In this document: in pieces, positions 1 to 9,158 of the stretch
Position numbering within the stretch: position 1 is the stretch's first letter
How the letters are laid out: each line of letters starts with the position of its first letter
Assembly (NCBI RefSeq): GCF_900182815.1
Contig: NZ_FXUA01000005.1
Span: 248,001 to 312,000 of the forward strand
Length of the DNA stretch: 64,000 nucleotides
Direction of reading: 5' to 3'
Source of the DNA: Algoriphagus winogradskyi
GTDB taxonomy: Bacteria; Bacteroidota; Bacteroidia; Cytophagales; Cyclobacteriaceae
The notes under the pieces: generated by a model
Seen by the model: the letters and a program-made list of their open reading frames with translations, nothing else
Told to the model about the DNA's origin: nothing
Databases searched by the model: none
Program-made: the position numbers and the translations under genes

Positions 1-26
1 TTTGAGCGAACATCTTTGTGCTCTTT

Positions 27-86
27 GGGTGTCAGCGGTGAAAAATCAATTATTTGATAACTCAGAACACCGGTCACCCGACACCC
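27..86. repeat. Imperfect inverted repeat downstream of tdk
   Basis: GGGTGTC at 27-33 is matched by its reverse complement GACACCC at 80-86, with further partial complementarity inside. It lies downstream of the minus-strand tdk gene and could fold in its 3' untranslated RNA. There is no T-run typical of an intrinsic terminator. The first 95 bases otherwise hold no gene that I can support. Confidence 0.3.
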
Positions 87-95
87 AGCATCCTG

Positions 96-680
96 TTACT
101 TTTTATCCTCATAAAAACACTTTCTGCAGCGAGCTTCATAGCTTTCTTTCTCTCCCAAAACCACTTTTTCTTTAGCATCCGAAAGGCGGAAAGAGAAAGC
201 GGCAAGGTCCCCGCATTTCATACAGATGGCATTTACCTTGGTTACATATTCTGCAATTGCCATCAGCTTTGGCATTGGCTCAAATGGATTTCCTTCAAAA
301 TCCATATCCAATCCTGCTAGAATTACACGCTTTCCCTGCACAGCAAGCTTTTGTGCAACGGCAACAATCTGTTCATCGAAAAACTGTACTTCATCTATTC
401 CCACCACATCGCAGTCCCCACTTAGTAAGAGAATATCATCTGCGAAGTTGACTGGAGTGGATCTTATGGAGTTTTCATTGTGCGAGACCACATCGTTTTC
501 ATCATAGCGCTTGTCTATGGACGGCTTGAAGATTTCTACCTTTTGCTTTGCGATTTTGGCACGATTTAGCCGACGAATCAATTCTTCCGTTTTTCCAGAA
601 AACATGGACCCACAAATCACTTCGATCTGACCTTTATTTCCTGAGGACTTTCGCTTACCAATTGAAGGTTCTATAAACAT
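96..680 (-). CDS. tdk: Thymidine kinase (type II)
   Basis: Phosphorylates thymidine to dTMP in the pyrimidine salvage pathway, in the cytosol. The 194-residue product has the P-loop GSMFSGKT at about residues 24-31, the Walker B-like segment GIDEVQFF at about 94-101, and two zinc-binding CxxC pairs (C153/C156 and C185/C188) that form the lasso domain of the tetrameric type II enzymes. Length is normal for the family. It follows the ferredoxin gene by 8 bp on the same strand, so the two are probably co-transcribed. I see nothing unusual in the protein. Confidence 0.96.
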   Translation of the reverse strand: MFIEPSIGKRKSSGNKGQIEVICGSMFSGKTEELIRRLNRAKIAKQKVEIFKPSIDKRYDENDVVSHNENSIRSTPVNFADDILLLSGDCDVVGIDEVQFFDEQIVAVAQKLAVQGKRVILAGLDMDFEGNPFEPMPKLMAIAEYVTKVNAICMKCGDLAAFSFRLSDAKEKVVLGEKESYEARCRKCFYEDKK

Positions 681-688
681 GCCTTATT

Positions 689-1015
689 CTATTCGCTATA
701 TTCTATATGTGGGAACTTATTGAAGTCACCAACTCGAACAACAATTTCACCTGATTGAAGTTCGGCTTGGCATGCTAGTCTTTCTCCCACTCTTAATCTT
801 CCTTGCTGTAGGAAATCAAGTTCTGGTTTGGTAGGAGGGGTGAGGTTTTCTTCACCTGATTTCAGAATGATTTTGCAGGTGGTACATCTGCCTTTTTTCC
901 CACATGCATGCATCCAATCGATACCGTTTTCATGAATAATTTCGATAACTTTACGAGGAACGCTAATGGAATTAATTCTCAGATTAAATAGATTTTCTAT
1001 GACGATATGAGGCAT
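689..1015 (-). CDS. 2Fe-2S ferredoxin
   Basis: Small electron-transfer protein of the plant/adrenodoxin-like [2Fe-2S] fold. With the ATG at 1015 (108 residues) the cluster ligands are C38, C44 and C47 (C-x5-C-x2-C) and C82 in the segment RLACQ. A GTG nine codons upstream at 1042 is also open, but the ATG start gives MPHIVIENLF, which fits the first beta strand of the fold. It is divergent from the gene starting at 1049, leaving only about 33 bp for both promoters. It is the probable first gene of a ferredoxin-tdk operon. The redox partner cannot be told from this window. Confidence 0.9.
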   Translation of the reverse strand: MPHIVIENLFNLRINSISVPRKVIEIIHENGIDWMHACGKKGRCTTCKIILKSGEENLTPPTKPELDFLQQGRLRVGERLACQAELQSGEIVVRVGDFNKFPHIEYSE

Positions 1016-1048
1016 TTGTTCGTTGACTTTTGTAAACACCACTCTTCA

Positions 1049-2167
1049 ATGACTACTCAAATTAACAGCAATTATTTAGAAAAATACGCCGAAGATTATG
1101 CCGCAATTGTTTGTGGGCAGTTTTTCGCTTCCAAACAATACATGACTGGACAAGATATTGTTCAGTTAACTAACAGTGCACAGGTGAATTTCTTTGTTAT
1201 CAAAAGATTATTCGAGCTGTGGCAGGGAGAACTCGAAAAACTCAAGAGTAACCCTTATTTTGATTACCGGGATATCACGGTTCATGAGGCACTTACAGAG
1301 TTCATGAACGTGCTTTCACGAAGAATCAAGGTAGAGAAAGAGCAGCTTCAGCCGTTGTTAGAAACTGCGGTGAGTCAGGCAATTCAACTTGCAACTGATC
1401 CAGTTACATTTTACCAAAATGAGATAGCTAAAGCTCCTGCGGGGCATATCAATGAATTTCTGAAGGAAAATAAAAAGTATTACAAATGGCATGCTCAAGT
1501 TATTTCTTTTTTAATAGATAAGGCCGGATTTGGTCATGATGAAAGTGCTTACCTACGAGCCATTGCAGCAAATTATCAGGCAATCAAAGAATCTTTAGAG
1601 TCTGTGAATTTGCTTCTCGCGACATTTGGAGATGTAAAGTCATTTGATTTAGATGCATATTTAATTCAGGAAACTGTAGAGCCTACACCCACTTTCAATC
1701 CATCAACTGAAATTACTAAGGAGCAGGAATCTAGAAGTTCATTTTTTGATGAGGTAGAAAATGAACCTCCAGTTAGTAAGCCAATTAATTCCGGACCTGA
1801 GAGATTAAATGAGCCTGAGCCTGTCAAGGTTGAAGAAACACACTATACTAATGGTGCTGCGGGAGCATTAGATCCTTATAACCTCAAGGTTAAGTTCGAA
1901 ACCCTCTCTTATAAAGGTATGAAGGGTATTATGGGTGAACTGTCTGAAAGTGTAGCCATCAATCAGCGTTTTATGTTTACCAAGGAGCTATTTGATGGAA
2001 ATGCAGATTTGCTCAAACATGCATTAAAATCCATCGATAAATGTGATTCATTTGAAGAAGCGATTACCCTAGTAAATTCCCGCTATGTGGGTGAGTTAGA
2101 CTGGAAACCTGAGACTGAGCCAGTACAAGAGTTTCTTTTGCTGGTGTACAGAAAGTTTGAAGTTTGA
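1049..2167 (+). CDS. Conserved protein of unknown function
   Basis: I do not recognise a named domain. The 372-residue product has no signal peptide or membrane segment and looks cytoplasmic. Residues about 1-210 are mainly helical. Residues about 215-275 are rich in Pro, Glu and Ser and probably form a disordered linker. The last 100 residues form a compact, conserved-looking domain (LKVKFETLSYKGMKGIMGEL ... ELDWKPETEPVQEFLLLVYRKF). The ATG at 1049 (MTTQINSNYL) is preferred to the upstream ATG at 1007, which would overlap the ferredoxin start. A terminator follows the stop, so this is a single-gene unit. Confidence 0.8.
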   Translation: MTTQINSNYLEKYAEDYAAIVCGQFFASKQYMTGQDIVQLTNSAQVNFFVIKRLFELWQGELEKLKSNPYFDYRDITVHEALTEFMNVLSRRIKVEKEQLQPLLETAVSQAIQLATDPVTFYQNEIAKAPAGHINEFLKENKKYYKWHAQVISFLIDKAGFGHDESAYLRAIAANYQAIKESLESVNLLLATFGDVKSFDLDAYLIQETVEPTPTFNPSTEITKEQESRSSFFDEVENEPPVSKPINSGPERLNEPEPVKVEETHYTNGAAGALDPYNLKVKFETLSYKGMKGIMGELSESVAINQRFMFTKELFDGNADLLKHALKSIDKCDSFEEAITLVNSRYVGELDWKPETEPVQEFLLLVYRKFEV

Positions 2168-2190
2168 TGAAATATTGAAATAAAGAGAAC

Positions 2191-2216
2191 AAAGAGCTGG
2201 TTTACAGCTCTTTTTT
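2191..2216 (+). terminator. Rho-independent terminator
   Basis: Stem AAAGAGCTG (2191-2199) and CAGCTCTTT (2205-2213), loop GTTTA, then a T-run ending at 2216. It ends the transcript of the unknown gene at 1049-2167. Confidence 0.85.
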
Positions 2217-2317
2217 GATTTTATAAAATGAAATCCCCTTAATTTATAGGAATTGCTTAATTCACAGATTATCTTGTTTTTACCTATTGATATGGTAGAG
2301 TAAGCTTTTTTTAATCA

Positions 2318-2878
2318 ATGCGTAAGAAACTTCAAGACCTGAAAGACCTTCCTCCATTAGATCCGGGCATAGACGCCGTGGATAATTATTGGTACCTAAT
2401 CATGTATTTGCGTGATTTAATCAAAGCTTCGGAGATCAAAGCTGGCTTAGTCTTGTCTTTTTATGGCTTGTTGATGAACGTATTTTTCCAATTTTATGAG
2501 CATTTGATCGAACTAGCCTCTTCAGACTACTTGACTTATGGCTTCATGGGCACTTGGTTTGTGTTTAGTGTCATTTCTATTTATTATAGTTTTAGATGCT
2601 TTATGCCTCAGATAGAGGCTAATTATGATAAGAGTGTATTCTTTTTTGGAAATATAATTTCTTCCTATGGCCCTATCAAAGAGTATGTGAAAGAGTTGGA
2701 GAATGTGAGTACAAATAGACGTCCACTCTTTGATCAGTTAGGAGAGCAAGTGTATATCAACGCCAAAATCACGGCAACAAAATTTAGAAATGTCAATCTT
2801 TCCGTACGATACTTATCATTTAATATTGGCCTAGTGTTTGTTTTTATACTGTATTACGCAATAAAGACCGCCTTTTAG
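2318..2878 (+). CDS. PycTM-like (Pycsar effector-type, DUF5706) membrane protein
   Basis: A 186-residue membrane protein whose layout resembles the Pycsar effector transmembrane family (formerly DUF5706). An N-terminal helix runs into SEIKAGLVLSFYGLLMNVFF (about residues 38-57), matching the KAxxxLxxxGxL signature of that family. A second hydrophobic segment lies near residues 72-95, and a C-terminal module (VYINAKITATKFRNVNLSVR, then a final membrane helix) matches the family's closing helices. In characterised Pycsar systems such proteins are activated by cyclic CMP or UMP and disrupt the membrane. No nucleotide cyclase is encoded nearby. The gene is followed after 21 bp by an HD-domain protein, the other domain often fused to PycTM in Bacteroidota. 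The assignment is from motif memory, not a search. Confidence 0.65.
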   Translation: MRKKLQDLKDLPPLDPGIDAVDNYWYLIMYLRDLIKASEIKAGLVLSFYGLLMNVFFQFYEHLIELASSDYLTYGFMGTWFVFSVISIYYSFRCFMPQIEANYDKSVFFFGNIISSYGPIKEYVKELENVSTNRRPLFDQLGEQVYINAKITATKFRNVNLSVRYLSFNIGLVFVFILYYAIKTAF

Positions 2879-2899
2879 CCTAAAGCCTGTTTCAATTCC

Positions 2900-3475
2900 A
2901 TGAAAGGATATCGAATTCTTCGCAACCGAGTTTTATCTGATCTTGAAGCAAATTTGCCCAAGACATTGACTTACCATGCGCTTGAACATACGCTTGATGT
3001 GTTAAATGTTTGCAATCAATACATCAAGCGTGAAAAGATACCCTATAAAGAAAGGTATCTATTGAAAGCTGGGGCGATCGTCCATGATATGGGATTTCTC
3101 AAAGGTGCAGCAAACCATGAAGAAGTGGGAGCAGGGATGGCTGAGATCATTTTAAATGATTTAGGAATGAACCAAAGAGACATTGATGTGATCAAAGGAT
3201 TGGTCATGGCGACAAAAATCCCGCAAAACCCTCAGAGTCATTTGCAACGAATCATCTGCGACGCTGATTTGGATTATTTAGGCAGAAATGATTATCCGGA
3301 AATTTCTCAGAAATTATTTCAGGAATTAAAGAATATGAACGTGATTTCTACAGCCAAACAATGGAAAGATCTTCAGATTAATTTTTTGAAAGCACATAAG
3401 TTTCATACACCGTTTGCTATCAAGAATAGAGAACCAAAGAAACAAATTTGGCTGAAAAAACTTTTGGACTCTTAA
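2900..3475 (+). CDS. HD-domain metal-dependent phosphohydrolase
   Basis: A 191-residue HD-superfamily protein. Metal-ligand motifs are H26 and H30 in TYHALEHT, H62-D63 in IVHDMGF, H73-E74 in NHEEVG, and D121/D123 in CDADLDYL. HD domains hydrolyse phosphoester bonds in nucleotides or cyclic nucleotides; the substrate here is not visible. It lies 21 bp behind the PycTM-like gene on the same strand, so the two are probably one operon, which suggests nucleotide-signal degradation or control of the membrane partner (inference). Its 3' end overlaps the convergent rodA end by 4 bp. Confidence 0.85.
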   Translation: MKGYRILRNRVLSDLEANLPKTLTYHALEHTLDVLNVCNQYIKREKIPYKERYLLKAGAIVHDMGFLKGAANHEEVGAGMAEIILNDLGMNQRDIDVIKGLVMATKIPQNPQSHLQRIICDADLDYLGRNDYPEISQKLFQELKNMNVISTAKQWKDLQINFLKAHKFHTPFAIKNREPKKQIWLKKLLDS

Positions 3476-4746
3476 CCCATTCTTCCTAGCTGAAGTGCTC
3501 TGGCACTATCCATTTTGATGAAGATGAAAAGCAAAATGGTAAATGACCATAGAGAAGACCCTCCATAACTAAAGAAAGGCAAAGGAATACCCACAACAGG
3601 AAAAAGTCCGATAGTCATGGCTATATTGATCATGAAGTGGAACATCAGGATAGAGATTACACAATAACCATAAATTCGGTTGAATCTATTTTTTTGGCGC
3701 TCGGCCATAAATACTAATCTGGTAAGCAAGGTGACAAAAAGCGCGATAACTACGAAGCTTCCCAGCCAGCCAAACTCTTCTCCCAACGTACAAAAGATGA
3801 AATCTGTATGCTGCTCTGGAACAAAGTCGAACTTAGTCTGAGTCCCCTGCAAATATCCTTTTCCTGCTAGTCCTCCAGATCCAATCGCAATTTTAGATTG
3901 GGTCACATTCCAGCCAACACCTAAGGGATCAAGATCTGGGTTGAACAGAACCATTATTCTGTTTTGTTGGTGTTCTGGTAGTTTGGATACTACAAAATCG
4001 AGACTGTAAGTAAATGCGATTAACCCAAGGCCAATAACACTAAACCCTATAATTTGTTGTGGGGTCTTTTTCCCCATTAGGATGAGTATCACGACGATTA
4101 CTACGATCGCACCTGCCAAGTAAAGATTGTTTTCAATGCCTAAAGCAAGTAAGGCTATTGCAATGATGCCAATGCCCAGCACGTAATATTTTTGCGGAAG
4201 TCCTTCTCTATAGAACATGATAAGCATGGAGAAATAAACCATGGCTGTCCCTGTATCTGGCTGAAGAATGATCAATATTATAGGCAATAAAAGCACACCA
4301 AATGCCTGCAATTGATATTTAGTTTTGGAGAGATCAAAGGTAGGTCTCTCCATAAACTTGGCTAGTGCAAGGGCTGTCGCAAATTTGGCAAACTCTCCAG
4401 GCTGAATACGAAAGGAGCCAAAGCCAATCGTGAGTATCTGCCCATTTACTTCTTTTCCAATAAATGGAGTGAGTAGCAGTAATACCAGCATTACCAGGTA
4501 TATGGGAATAGCAAGATTTTCGAACAATCGATAATCTGCTGCCATGATGACAATGATGATGGCTATCGCTGTACCGATCCAGACGAGTTGAATGCCAGAA
4601 TTGATCGAAGTATCGAAGATGCTTTTGTCCACTTGGCCATCATAGACAGCTGCGTATATATTAAACCAGCCTATCATCACCAATACGAAATAGATCATAA
4701 CGGTGATCCAGTCCACCCGATTTATGTTAATATCCTTTTCGCGCAT
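3472..4746 (-). CDS. rodA: Rod shape-determining protein RodA (SEDS glycosyltransferase)
   Basis: Peptidoglycan glycosyltransferase of the SEDS family, which polymerises lipid II in the lateral wall together with PBP2. The 424-residue polytopic protein shows about ten membrane segments, the SEDS motif LQPDTGTAMVYF with its conserved Asp, the segment VPEQHTDFIFCTLGEEFGW, and the C-terminal GIPLPFFSYGGSS. The start codon overlaps the PBP2 stop by one base (TAATG), indicating translational coupling. It is the last gene of the mreBCD-mrdA-rodA operon. Confidence 0.96.
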   Translation of the reverse strand: MREKDININRVDWITVMIYFVLVMIGWFNIYAAVYDGQVDKSIFDTSINSGIQLVWIGTAIAIIIVIMAADYRLFENLAIPIYLVMLVLLLLTPFIGKEVNGQILTIGFGSFRIQPGEFAKFATALALAKFMERPTFDLSKTKYQLQAFGVLLLPIILIILQPDTGTAMVYFSMLIMFYREGLPQKYYVLGIGIIAIALLALGIENNLYLAGAIVVIVVILILMGKKTPQQIIGFSVIGLGLIAFTYSLDFVVSKLPEHQQNRIMVLFNPDLDPLGVGWNVTQSKIAIGSGGLAGKGYLQGTQTKFDFVPEQHTDFIFCTLGEEFGWLGSFVVIALFVTLLTRLVFMAERQKNRFNRIYGYCVISILMFHFMINIAMTIGLFPVVGIPLPFFSYGGSSLWSFTILLFIFIKMDSARALQLGRMG

Positions 4747-6548
4747 TAGTAAATGAAATTTCCAGCTATTACATATTCTTCAAGTGCAGGTCTGGATATG
4801 CTGTCTTTTAGGTATTTTTCTATCATGAGAGAGGCAGTACTTGCCGCAGCTCTACCACCCCAGCCTGCATTTTCCACATAGACTGCAATAGCTATCTTGG
4901 GATTGTCTTTAGGAGCGAATGCAATGAATACAGAGTGGTCTTCTCCGTGAGGATTTTGGGCAGTTCCAGTCTTGCCTGCAATCTGGATATCCTTCATTAT
5001 GGCTCGGGTCGCCGTACCATATAGGGCTTCGGCCATGGCATCTTGTACCATATCGAAATGATGAGCATCTACGCCTACTTCGTGCTTGATTTGATATTCT
5101 AATGGTATTTTGGTGTTGTCGCCGTCAATTGCCCGAATCAAATGAGGAGTATAATAGAACCCTTTATTTGCAAAGATTGCAGCCAAATTTGCCATTTGAA
5201 GAGGGGTTACTAAAAGCTCACCTTGACCAATGGATAAAGAATAAATAGTAGAATATTTCCAGCGGCCTTCTCCATAAACTCTATCGTAGTATTTACTTGA
5301 TGGTACATCCCCAATTTTTTCATTTGGCATATCCACACCCAGTTGACCACCAAGACCGAATTTCAAAACATGGTCGCGCCATGCATCTAGACCAATTTTG
5401 GTGTCCTTAAAAGTATTGCTGGAAATTTCCTGATTGATGATTTGACGGAAAGCTTGATGATAATATGGGTTACAGGAGTTTCTAATGGCTCCGAACAGAT
5501 TGACAGGTGAAGGATGATTATGACAGGCAACCAAAGATTTGTTACAGGCAAAAGTGGTTTCGGGGGTAAGAATTCCTTCCTGTAGACCAATCAGGCTTTG
5601 TACAATCTTGAAGATAGATCCTGGAGGGTAGGTGGCCATTATCGGCCGATTGAAAAGTGGTTTTGTCTCCAGTTTATTTAGTTCCGTGTAATTTTTTCCA
5701 AAATCCGAACCAGTTAGACTATTTGGATCGTAAAATGGGGCAGAGATCATGGATAGTATTTCACCGGTTTTTGGCTCTATCGCAACTACAGATCCGGTTT
5801 TTCCCATCATGAGCTTTTCCCCGTACTGTTGCAGCTCCATATCAATGGATGAGTTGATGTTATGACCAGCCACTGAGGCCGTATCATATTCACCATCCTT
5901 GAAAGGACCTTTATCGATCCCACGCACATTGACCATTTTGTATTTCACGCCCTTCACACCGCGAAGTTCATCTTCATAGAATCTCTCCATACCGCTGAGG
6001 CCTACATAGTCTCCTTGGACGTAATATCCCGAACTATCCCGTTCCAGCTGTCTGCCACTGATCTCACCGATATAACCAAGAGCATGTGATGCGATAGGAT
6101 TTGGGTAGGAGCGTACCGATCTAGTCATAATGAATAGACCTGGGTAGTCAATTAGAAAGTCTTGGATTCTAGCAAATTCATTGGTTGATATTTGCTTGAT
6201 AAAAGTGGAGGGTTTTACAGAGCTATATTTTCTTGCTGCCTGATAGGATTCAATCAGTTCTTCTTTAGTAATCTTAAACAGTTCTAAGAAACGTGTAGTA
6301 TCACCTACCTCAAATTCCTTTGGAACTATCATCAAATCAAAAATCGGATTATTGTAAACTAGAAGTTTCCCTTTTCTGTCATAAACTAACCCACGATAAG
6401 GATGGTCGACTATTCGTTGAATAGCATTCCGCTCAGCTCTTTTCATAAAGCTGTCGTCCATCACTTGTATCATGAAAAGTTTAGTCAGAAGGACAGCTCC
6501 TACCAAGAAAACAAAGATGATTATTACTACGGGCCTTTGGTCGTTCAT
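4746..6548 (-). CDS. mrdA: Penicillin-binding protein 2 (elongasome transpeptidase)
   Basis: Class B PBP that cross-links lateral-wall peptidoglycan in complex with RodA. The 600-residue protein has an N-terminal membrane anchor (RPVVIIIFVFLVGAVLL), the dimerisation domain, and a transpeptidase domain with the three penicilloyl-transferase motifs: SIFK (in YPPGSIFKI), SCN (in RNSCNPYY) and KTGTA. The ATG at 6548 (MNDQRPVV) overlaps the mreD stop codon (ATGA). The reading frame stays open for 61 further codons upstream, but these lie inside mreD, so I reject the longer form. Confidence 0.95.
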   Translation of the reverse strand: MNDQRPVVIIIFVFLVGAVLLTKLFMIQVMDDSFMKRAERNAIQRIVDHPYRGLVYDRKGKLLVYNNPIFDLMIVPKEFEVGDTTRFLELFKITKEELIESYQAARKYSSVKPSTFIKQISTNEFARIQDFLIDYPGLFIMTRSVRSYPNPIASHALGYIGEISGRQLERDSSGYYVQGDYVGLSGMERFYEDELRGVKGVKYKMVNVRGIDKGPFKDGEYDTASVAGHNINSSIDMELQQYGEKLMMGKTGSVVAIEPKTGEILSMISAPFYDPNSLTGSDFGKNYTELNKLETKPLFNRPIMATYPPGSIFKIVQSLIGLQEGILTPETTFACNKSLVACHNHPSPVNLFGAIRNSCNPYYHQAFRQIINQEISSNTFKDTKIGLDAWRDHVLKFGLGGQLGVDMPNEKIGDVPSSKYYDRVYGEGRWKYSTIYSLSIGQGELLVTPLQMANLAAIFANKGFYYTPHLIRAIDGDNTKIPLEYQIKHEVGVDAHHFDMVQDAMAEALYGTATRAIMKDIQIAGKTGTAQNPHGEDHSVFIAFAPKDNPKIAIAVYVENAGWGGRAAASTASLMIEKYLKDSISRPALEEYVIAGNFIY

Positions 6549-7069
6549 CAGATTCCTCTCCTGCGTTTGAAGAACAGTAGTTGTACAATTATAGCCAAAA
6601 TGACTGTAAATATCGAGGAGAAAAGGCTTTTGTTTAATACTCCAAACAATCCCCCTGTGCCCCATTGATCTGCAGTGAAAAACAACAGTGAAAATGCAAA
6701 AACTAATGGTAATGAATAGCTTATATACCAACCTATTCCCATTTCACGTAAAGTAGGTGTGTTGCTGTCATCATAGCCTCCATTTGGGCTAATCGCCTTT
6801 AGCCAGTAGGGACGAAGAAACGCTAGGAGCGTAGCGGCAGCTGCATTGAGGCCAAGTGTGTCGTAAAAGACATCAATCAATAACCCTAGCCCAAAGCTGA
6901 TCAAGATTAATGTAAAGCTTCGTATACTAATGGGAAAACTCAATATAGCCAATAGATAAATGAAGCAGAATGCCACACCAAAAAGAGCTACATTTTTCAA
7001 TAGCAAAATCTGTACAGTGCAAAGGCAAATCACCAGAAAAACAAAGGTGATTAGGTTTCTAAAATTCAT
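6548..7069 (-). CDS. mreD: Rod shape-determining protein MreD
   Basis: A 173-residue integral membrane protein with about five hydrophobic segments, part of the elongasome that links MreC/MreB to cell-wall synthesis. MreD sequences vary greatly, so the call rests on size, topology and position between mreC and the PBP2 gene. It overlaps mreC by 11 bp and PBP2 by one base, as in tightly coupled operons. Confidence 0.88.
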   Translation of the reverse strand: MNFRNLITFVFLVICLCTVQILLLKNVALFGVAFCFIYLLAILSFPISIRSFTLILISFGLGLLIDVFYDTLGLNAAAATLLAFLRPYWLKAISPNGGYDDSNTPTLREMGIGWYISYSLPLVFAFSLLFFTADQWGTGGLFGVLNKSLFSSIFTVILAIIVQLLFFKRRRGI

Positions 7070-7895
7070 TTTCTATTTCGGATTGCTGTTGCAAAGAATC
7101 TATTTCGTTTAATTGACTGTTTTCTACCAAATAGACATAATGGGCCTTGCTGAAGTCAACACTTAAATTGACAACTATATCCAAATAGTTAGGATCTGCC
7201 CCTTGATTGACACTCTCGATGATTCCTACTAAAATTCCCTCAGGAAATACTGCACTGAATCCCGTTGTAACGATTGTGTCTCCTGGGTTGGCAGTCACAT
7301 GCCTTGGAACATACAGGAGTTTCGTTTTATTGGAATTTTTCCCATCCCACTTTGCCGTACCAAAGGAATCGTTGTTTTTGATCTTGGTCGAGAGGTTCAA
7401 TTCTGTATTCAATAAGGAGAAGGCGACCGAATAATTTTCTGAAACTGATTTTATTCGTCCGATTACGCCTTGGTCATTGAAAACGCCCATTCCAGGTTTT
7501 ACGCCGTCTTTCGAACCCTTGTTCAGAGTCAGGTGATTTTGTGCAAAACGTAAGGAATTGCTTATGATTCGGGCTCCCTTAAAGTCGTATTGTGCCTCAA
7601 ATGCTGAATCCAACTCTAATGTCAAGCTATCAGGGATGGCATTGATTGTTTTAAGTTGTTCAAGTAATAAAGCGTTTTGACTTAGGAGCGCTTCATTATC
7701 TTCCGCAAGGGAAAAGAAATCCACTACGTCTGACCGGGTTTTGAGAACTGTTCCGGTTAGTGCATTTGAACTATTGAAGAAAGCTGCACCCTGAGGGGAA
7801 TTATTGGAGACAATTAAACTTATCGCCAATACTTCAAGCAAAACAAATAAGAGAAAAGACCTTAGGCTATAAAGGAATTGAAGGATGCGTAGCAT
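7059..7895 (-). CDS. mreC: Rod shape-determining protein MreC
   Basis: A 278-residue bitopic membrane protein: one N-terminal transmembrane helix (about residues 13-30), a periplasmic coiled coil (about 55-90), then the beta-rich MreC core with the typical NKGSKDGVKPGMGVFNDQGV and GIIESV segments. It assembles on the outer face of the membrane and activates PBP2/RodA. It starts 7 bp after mreB ends. Confidence 0.95.
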   Translation of the reverse strand: MLRILQFLYSLRSFLLFVLLEVLAISLIVSNNSPQGAAFFNSSNALTGTVLKTRSDVVDFFSLAEDNEALLSQNALLLEQLKTINAIPDSLTLELDSAFEAQYDFKGARIISNSLRFAQNHLTLNKGSKDGVKPGMGVFNDQGVIGRIKSVSENYSVAFSLLNTELNLSTKIKNNDSFGTAKWDGKNSNKTKLLYVPRHVTANPGDTIVTTGFSAVFPEGILVGIIESVNQGADPNYLDIVVNLSVDFSKAHYVYLVENSQLNEIDSLQQQSEIENEF

Positions 7896-7902
7896 TCGGG
7901 GT

Positions 7903-8931
7903 TTAAGTCATCAATACTGTTCGGAAATTCTGTACGTTTTTCAAGGCAGTGCCTGTTCCTCTCACTACAGCTCTTAGTGGATCCTCTGCGATGTGAATTG
8001 GAAGTTTTGTTTTCTGGTGCAGTCTTTTATCAAGACCTTTCAGTAATGCTCCACCTCCCGTAAGGTGAATTCCATTGTCATAGATATCTGCAGAAAGTTC
8101 AGGCGGCGAAATCTCCAATGCTTTCAAAACTGCTTCTTCGATTTTCGAAACGGATTTGTCAAGAGAGAATGCAATTTCAGAATAAGAAACTTTAATCACC
8201 TTAGGTATACCTGTCATCAAGTCACGACCTCTGATTTCATAATCCTCAGGAGGCTCGTCCAATTCAGTCAAAGCTGATCCGATGGCTATTTTCACCTTTT
8301 CTGCAGAGCGCTCACCAATCAGCAAGTTGTGCTGACGGCGCATGTAGTCTAGGATATCTTTAGTAAAGGTGTCACCAGCAACGCGGATAGATTGATCTGC
8401 CACAATACCAGAAAGTGCGATCAACGCGATCTCAGTAGTACCGCCTCCTATATCCACGATCATGGATCCCATCGGCTTCTCTATGTCGATTCCAATACCA
8501 ATTGCGGCAGCGATCGGTTCGAAAATCATATATACTTCTTTTGCGCCAGCATGCTCTGCAGAGTCACGTACCGCTCGTTTTTCCACCTCTGTGATACCAG
8601 ATGGAATACAGATCACCATGCGGTGGGACTGCGGGAATAAGCCTTTTTTCTGACCCGGGATCATTTTGATCAAACCTCTGATCATTTGCTCTGCGGCATA
8701 GAAATCAGCGATTACCCCATCTTTCAATGGCCGGATAGTTTTAATATTTTCATGCGTTTTCTCATGCATGTTCATTGCTTCCCTACCTACCGCTAATACG
8801 CGATTGGTGGTTTTATCAATTGCAATAATTGAGGGTTCGTCTACTACAATTTTATCTTTATGAATGATCAGGGTATTTGCGGTACCGAGGTCAATTGCAA
8901 TATCACTTGAGAAAAAGTCAAATAATCCCAT
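7903..8931 (-). CDS. mreB: Rod shape-determining protein MreB (bacterial actin)
   Basis: A 342-residue actin-fold ATPase that forms membrane-bound filaments guiding the elongasome. The N-terminus DIAIDLGTANTLI is the phosphate-1 loop, IVDIGGGTTEIALI is phosphate-2, and IHLTGGGALLKGLDKR is the adenosine motif. Length is typical. First gene of the mreBCD-mrdA-rodA operon, so the window encodes a complete rod-elongation complex; the organism is expected to be rod-shaped (inference). Confidence 0.98.
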   Translation of the reverse strand: MGLFDFFSSDIAIDLGTANTLIIHKDKIVVDEPSIIAIDKTTNRVLAVGREAMNMHEKTHENIKTIRPLKDGVIADFYAAEQMIRGLIKMIPGQKKGLFPQSHRMVICIPSGITEVEKRAVRDSAEHAGAKEVYMIFEPIAAAIGIGIDIEKPMGSMIVDIGGGTTEIALIALSGIVADQSIRVAGDTFTKDILDYMRRQHNLLIGERSAEKVKIAIGSALTELDEPPEDYEIRGRDLMTGIPKVIKVSYSEIAFSLDKSVSKIEEAVLKALEISPPELSADIYDNGIHLTGGGALLKGLDKRLHQKTKLPIHIAEDPLRAVVRGTGTALKNVQNFRTVLMT

Positions 8932-9008
8932 TTTTAGGTATTGATTGTATTTACTGGAGTTAAGAGTTTAATATACTACGCTAAGTATTCATATTAAACG
9001 GGGGTCGA

Positions 9009-9016
9009 CAAAATTA
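9009..9016 (-). promoter_or_regulatory. mreB: Possible -7 box of the mreB operon
   Basis: On the minus strand this reads TAATTTTG, matching the Bacteroidota -7 consensus TAnnTTTG, and would start RNA about 70 nt before mreB. I see no well-spaced -33 TTG. The 319-bp gap between mreB (8931) and rimP (9251) otherwise holds only the rimP promoter and leader hairpin; the rest is AT-rich without visible genes. Confidence 0.35.
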
Positions 9017-9158
9017 TTATCTTAACGGGACAAATTTGATAGAATCAGGATATTTTTTGGTAACAATATTAAATGAGTCTAAGGCAGACTTAGTTTGTCG
9101 GACTTTTCTAATCTGAAATGAAATCTAATTAACTCTAAATCTTGATTTATTTACCTCA

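Noticed and set aside
1007..1048. Upstream ATG at 1007 as start of the unknown gene
   Set aside because: It would overlap the ferredoxin start codon and leave no room for either promoter; the ATG at 1049 gives a normal N-terminus.
2228..2300. ATGAAATC upstream of the PycTM-like gene as a fifth copy of the intergenic element
   Set aside because: Only the first eight bases match; the GATTCCATKTGRCC block is absent at the expected distance.
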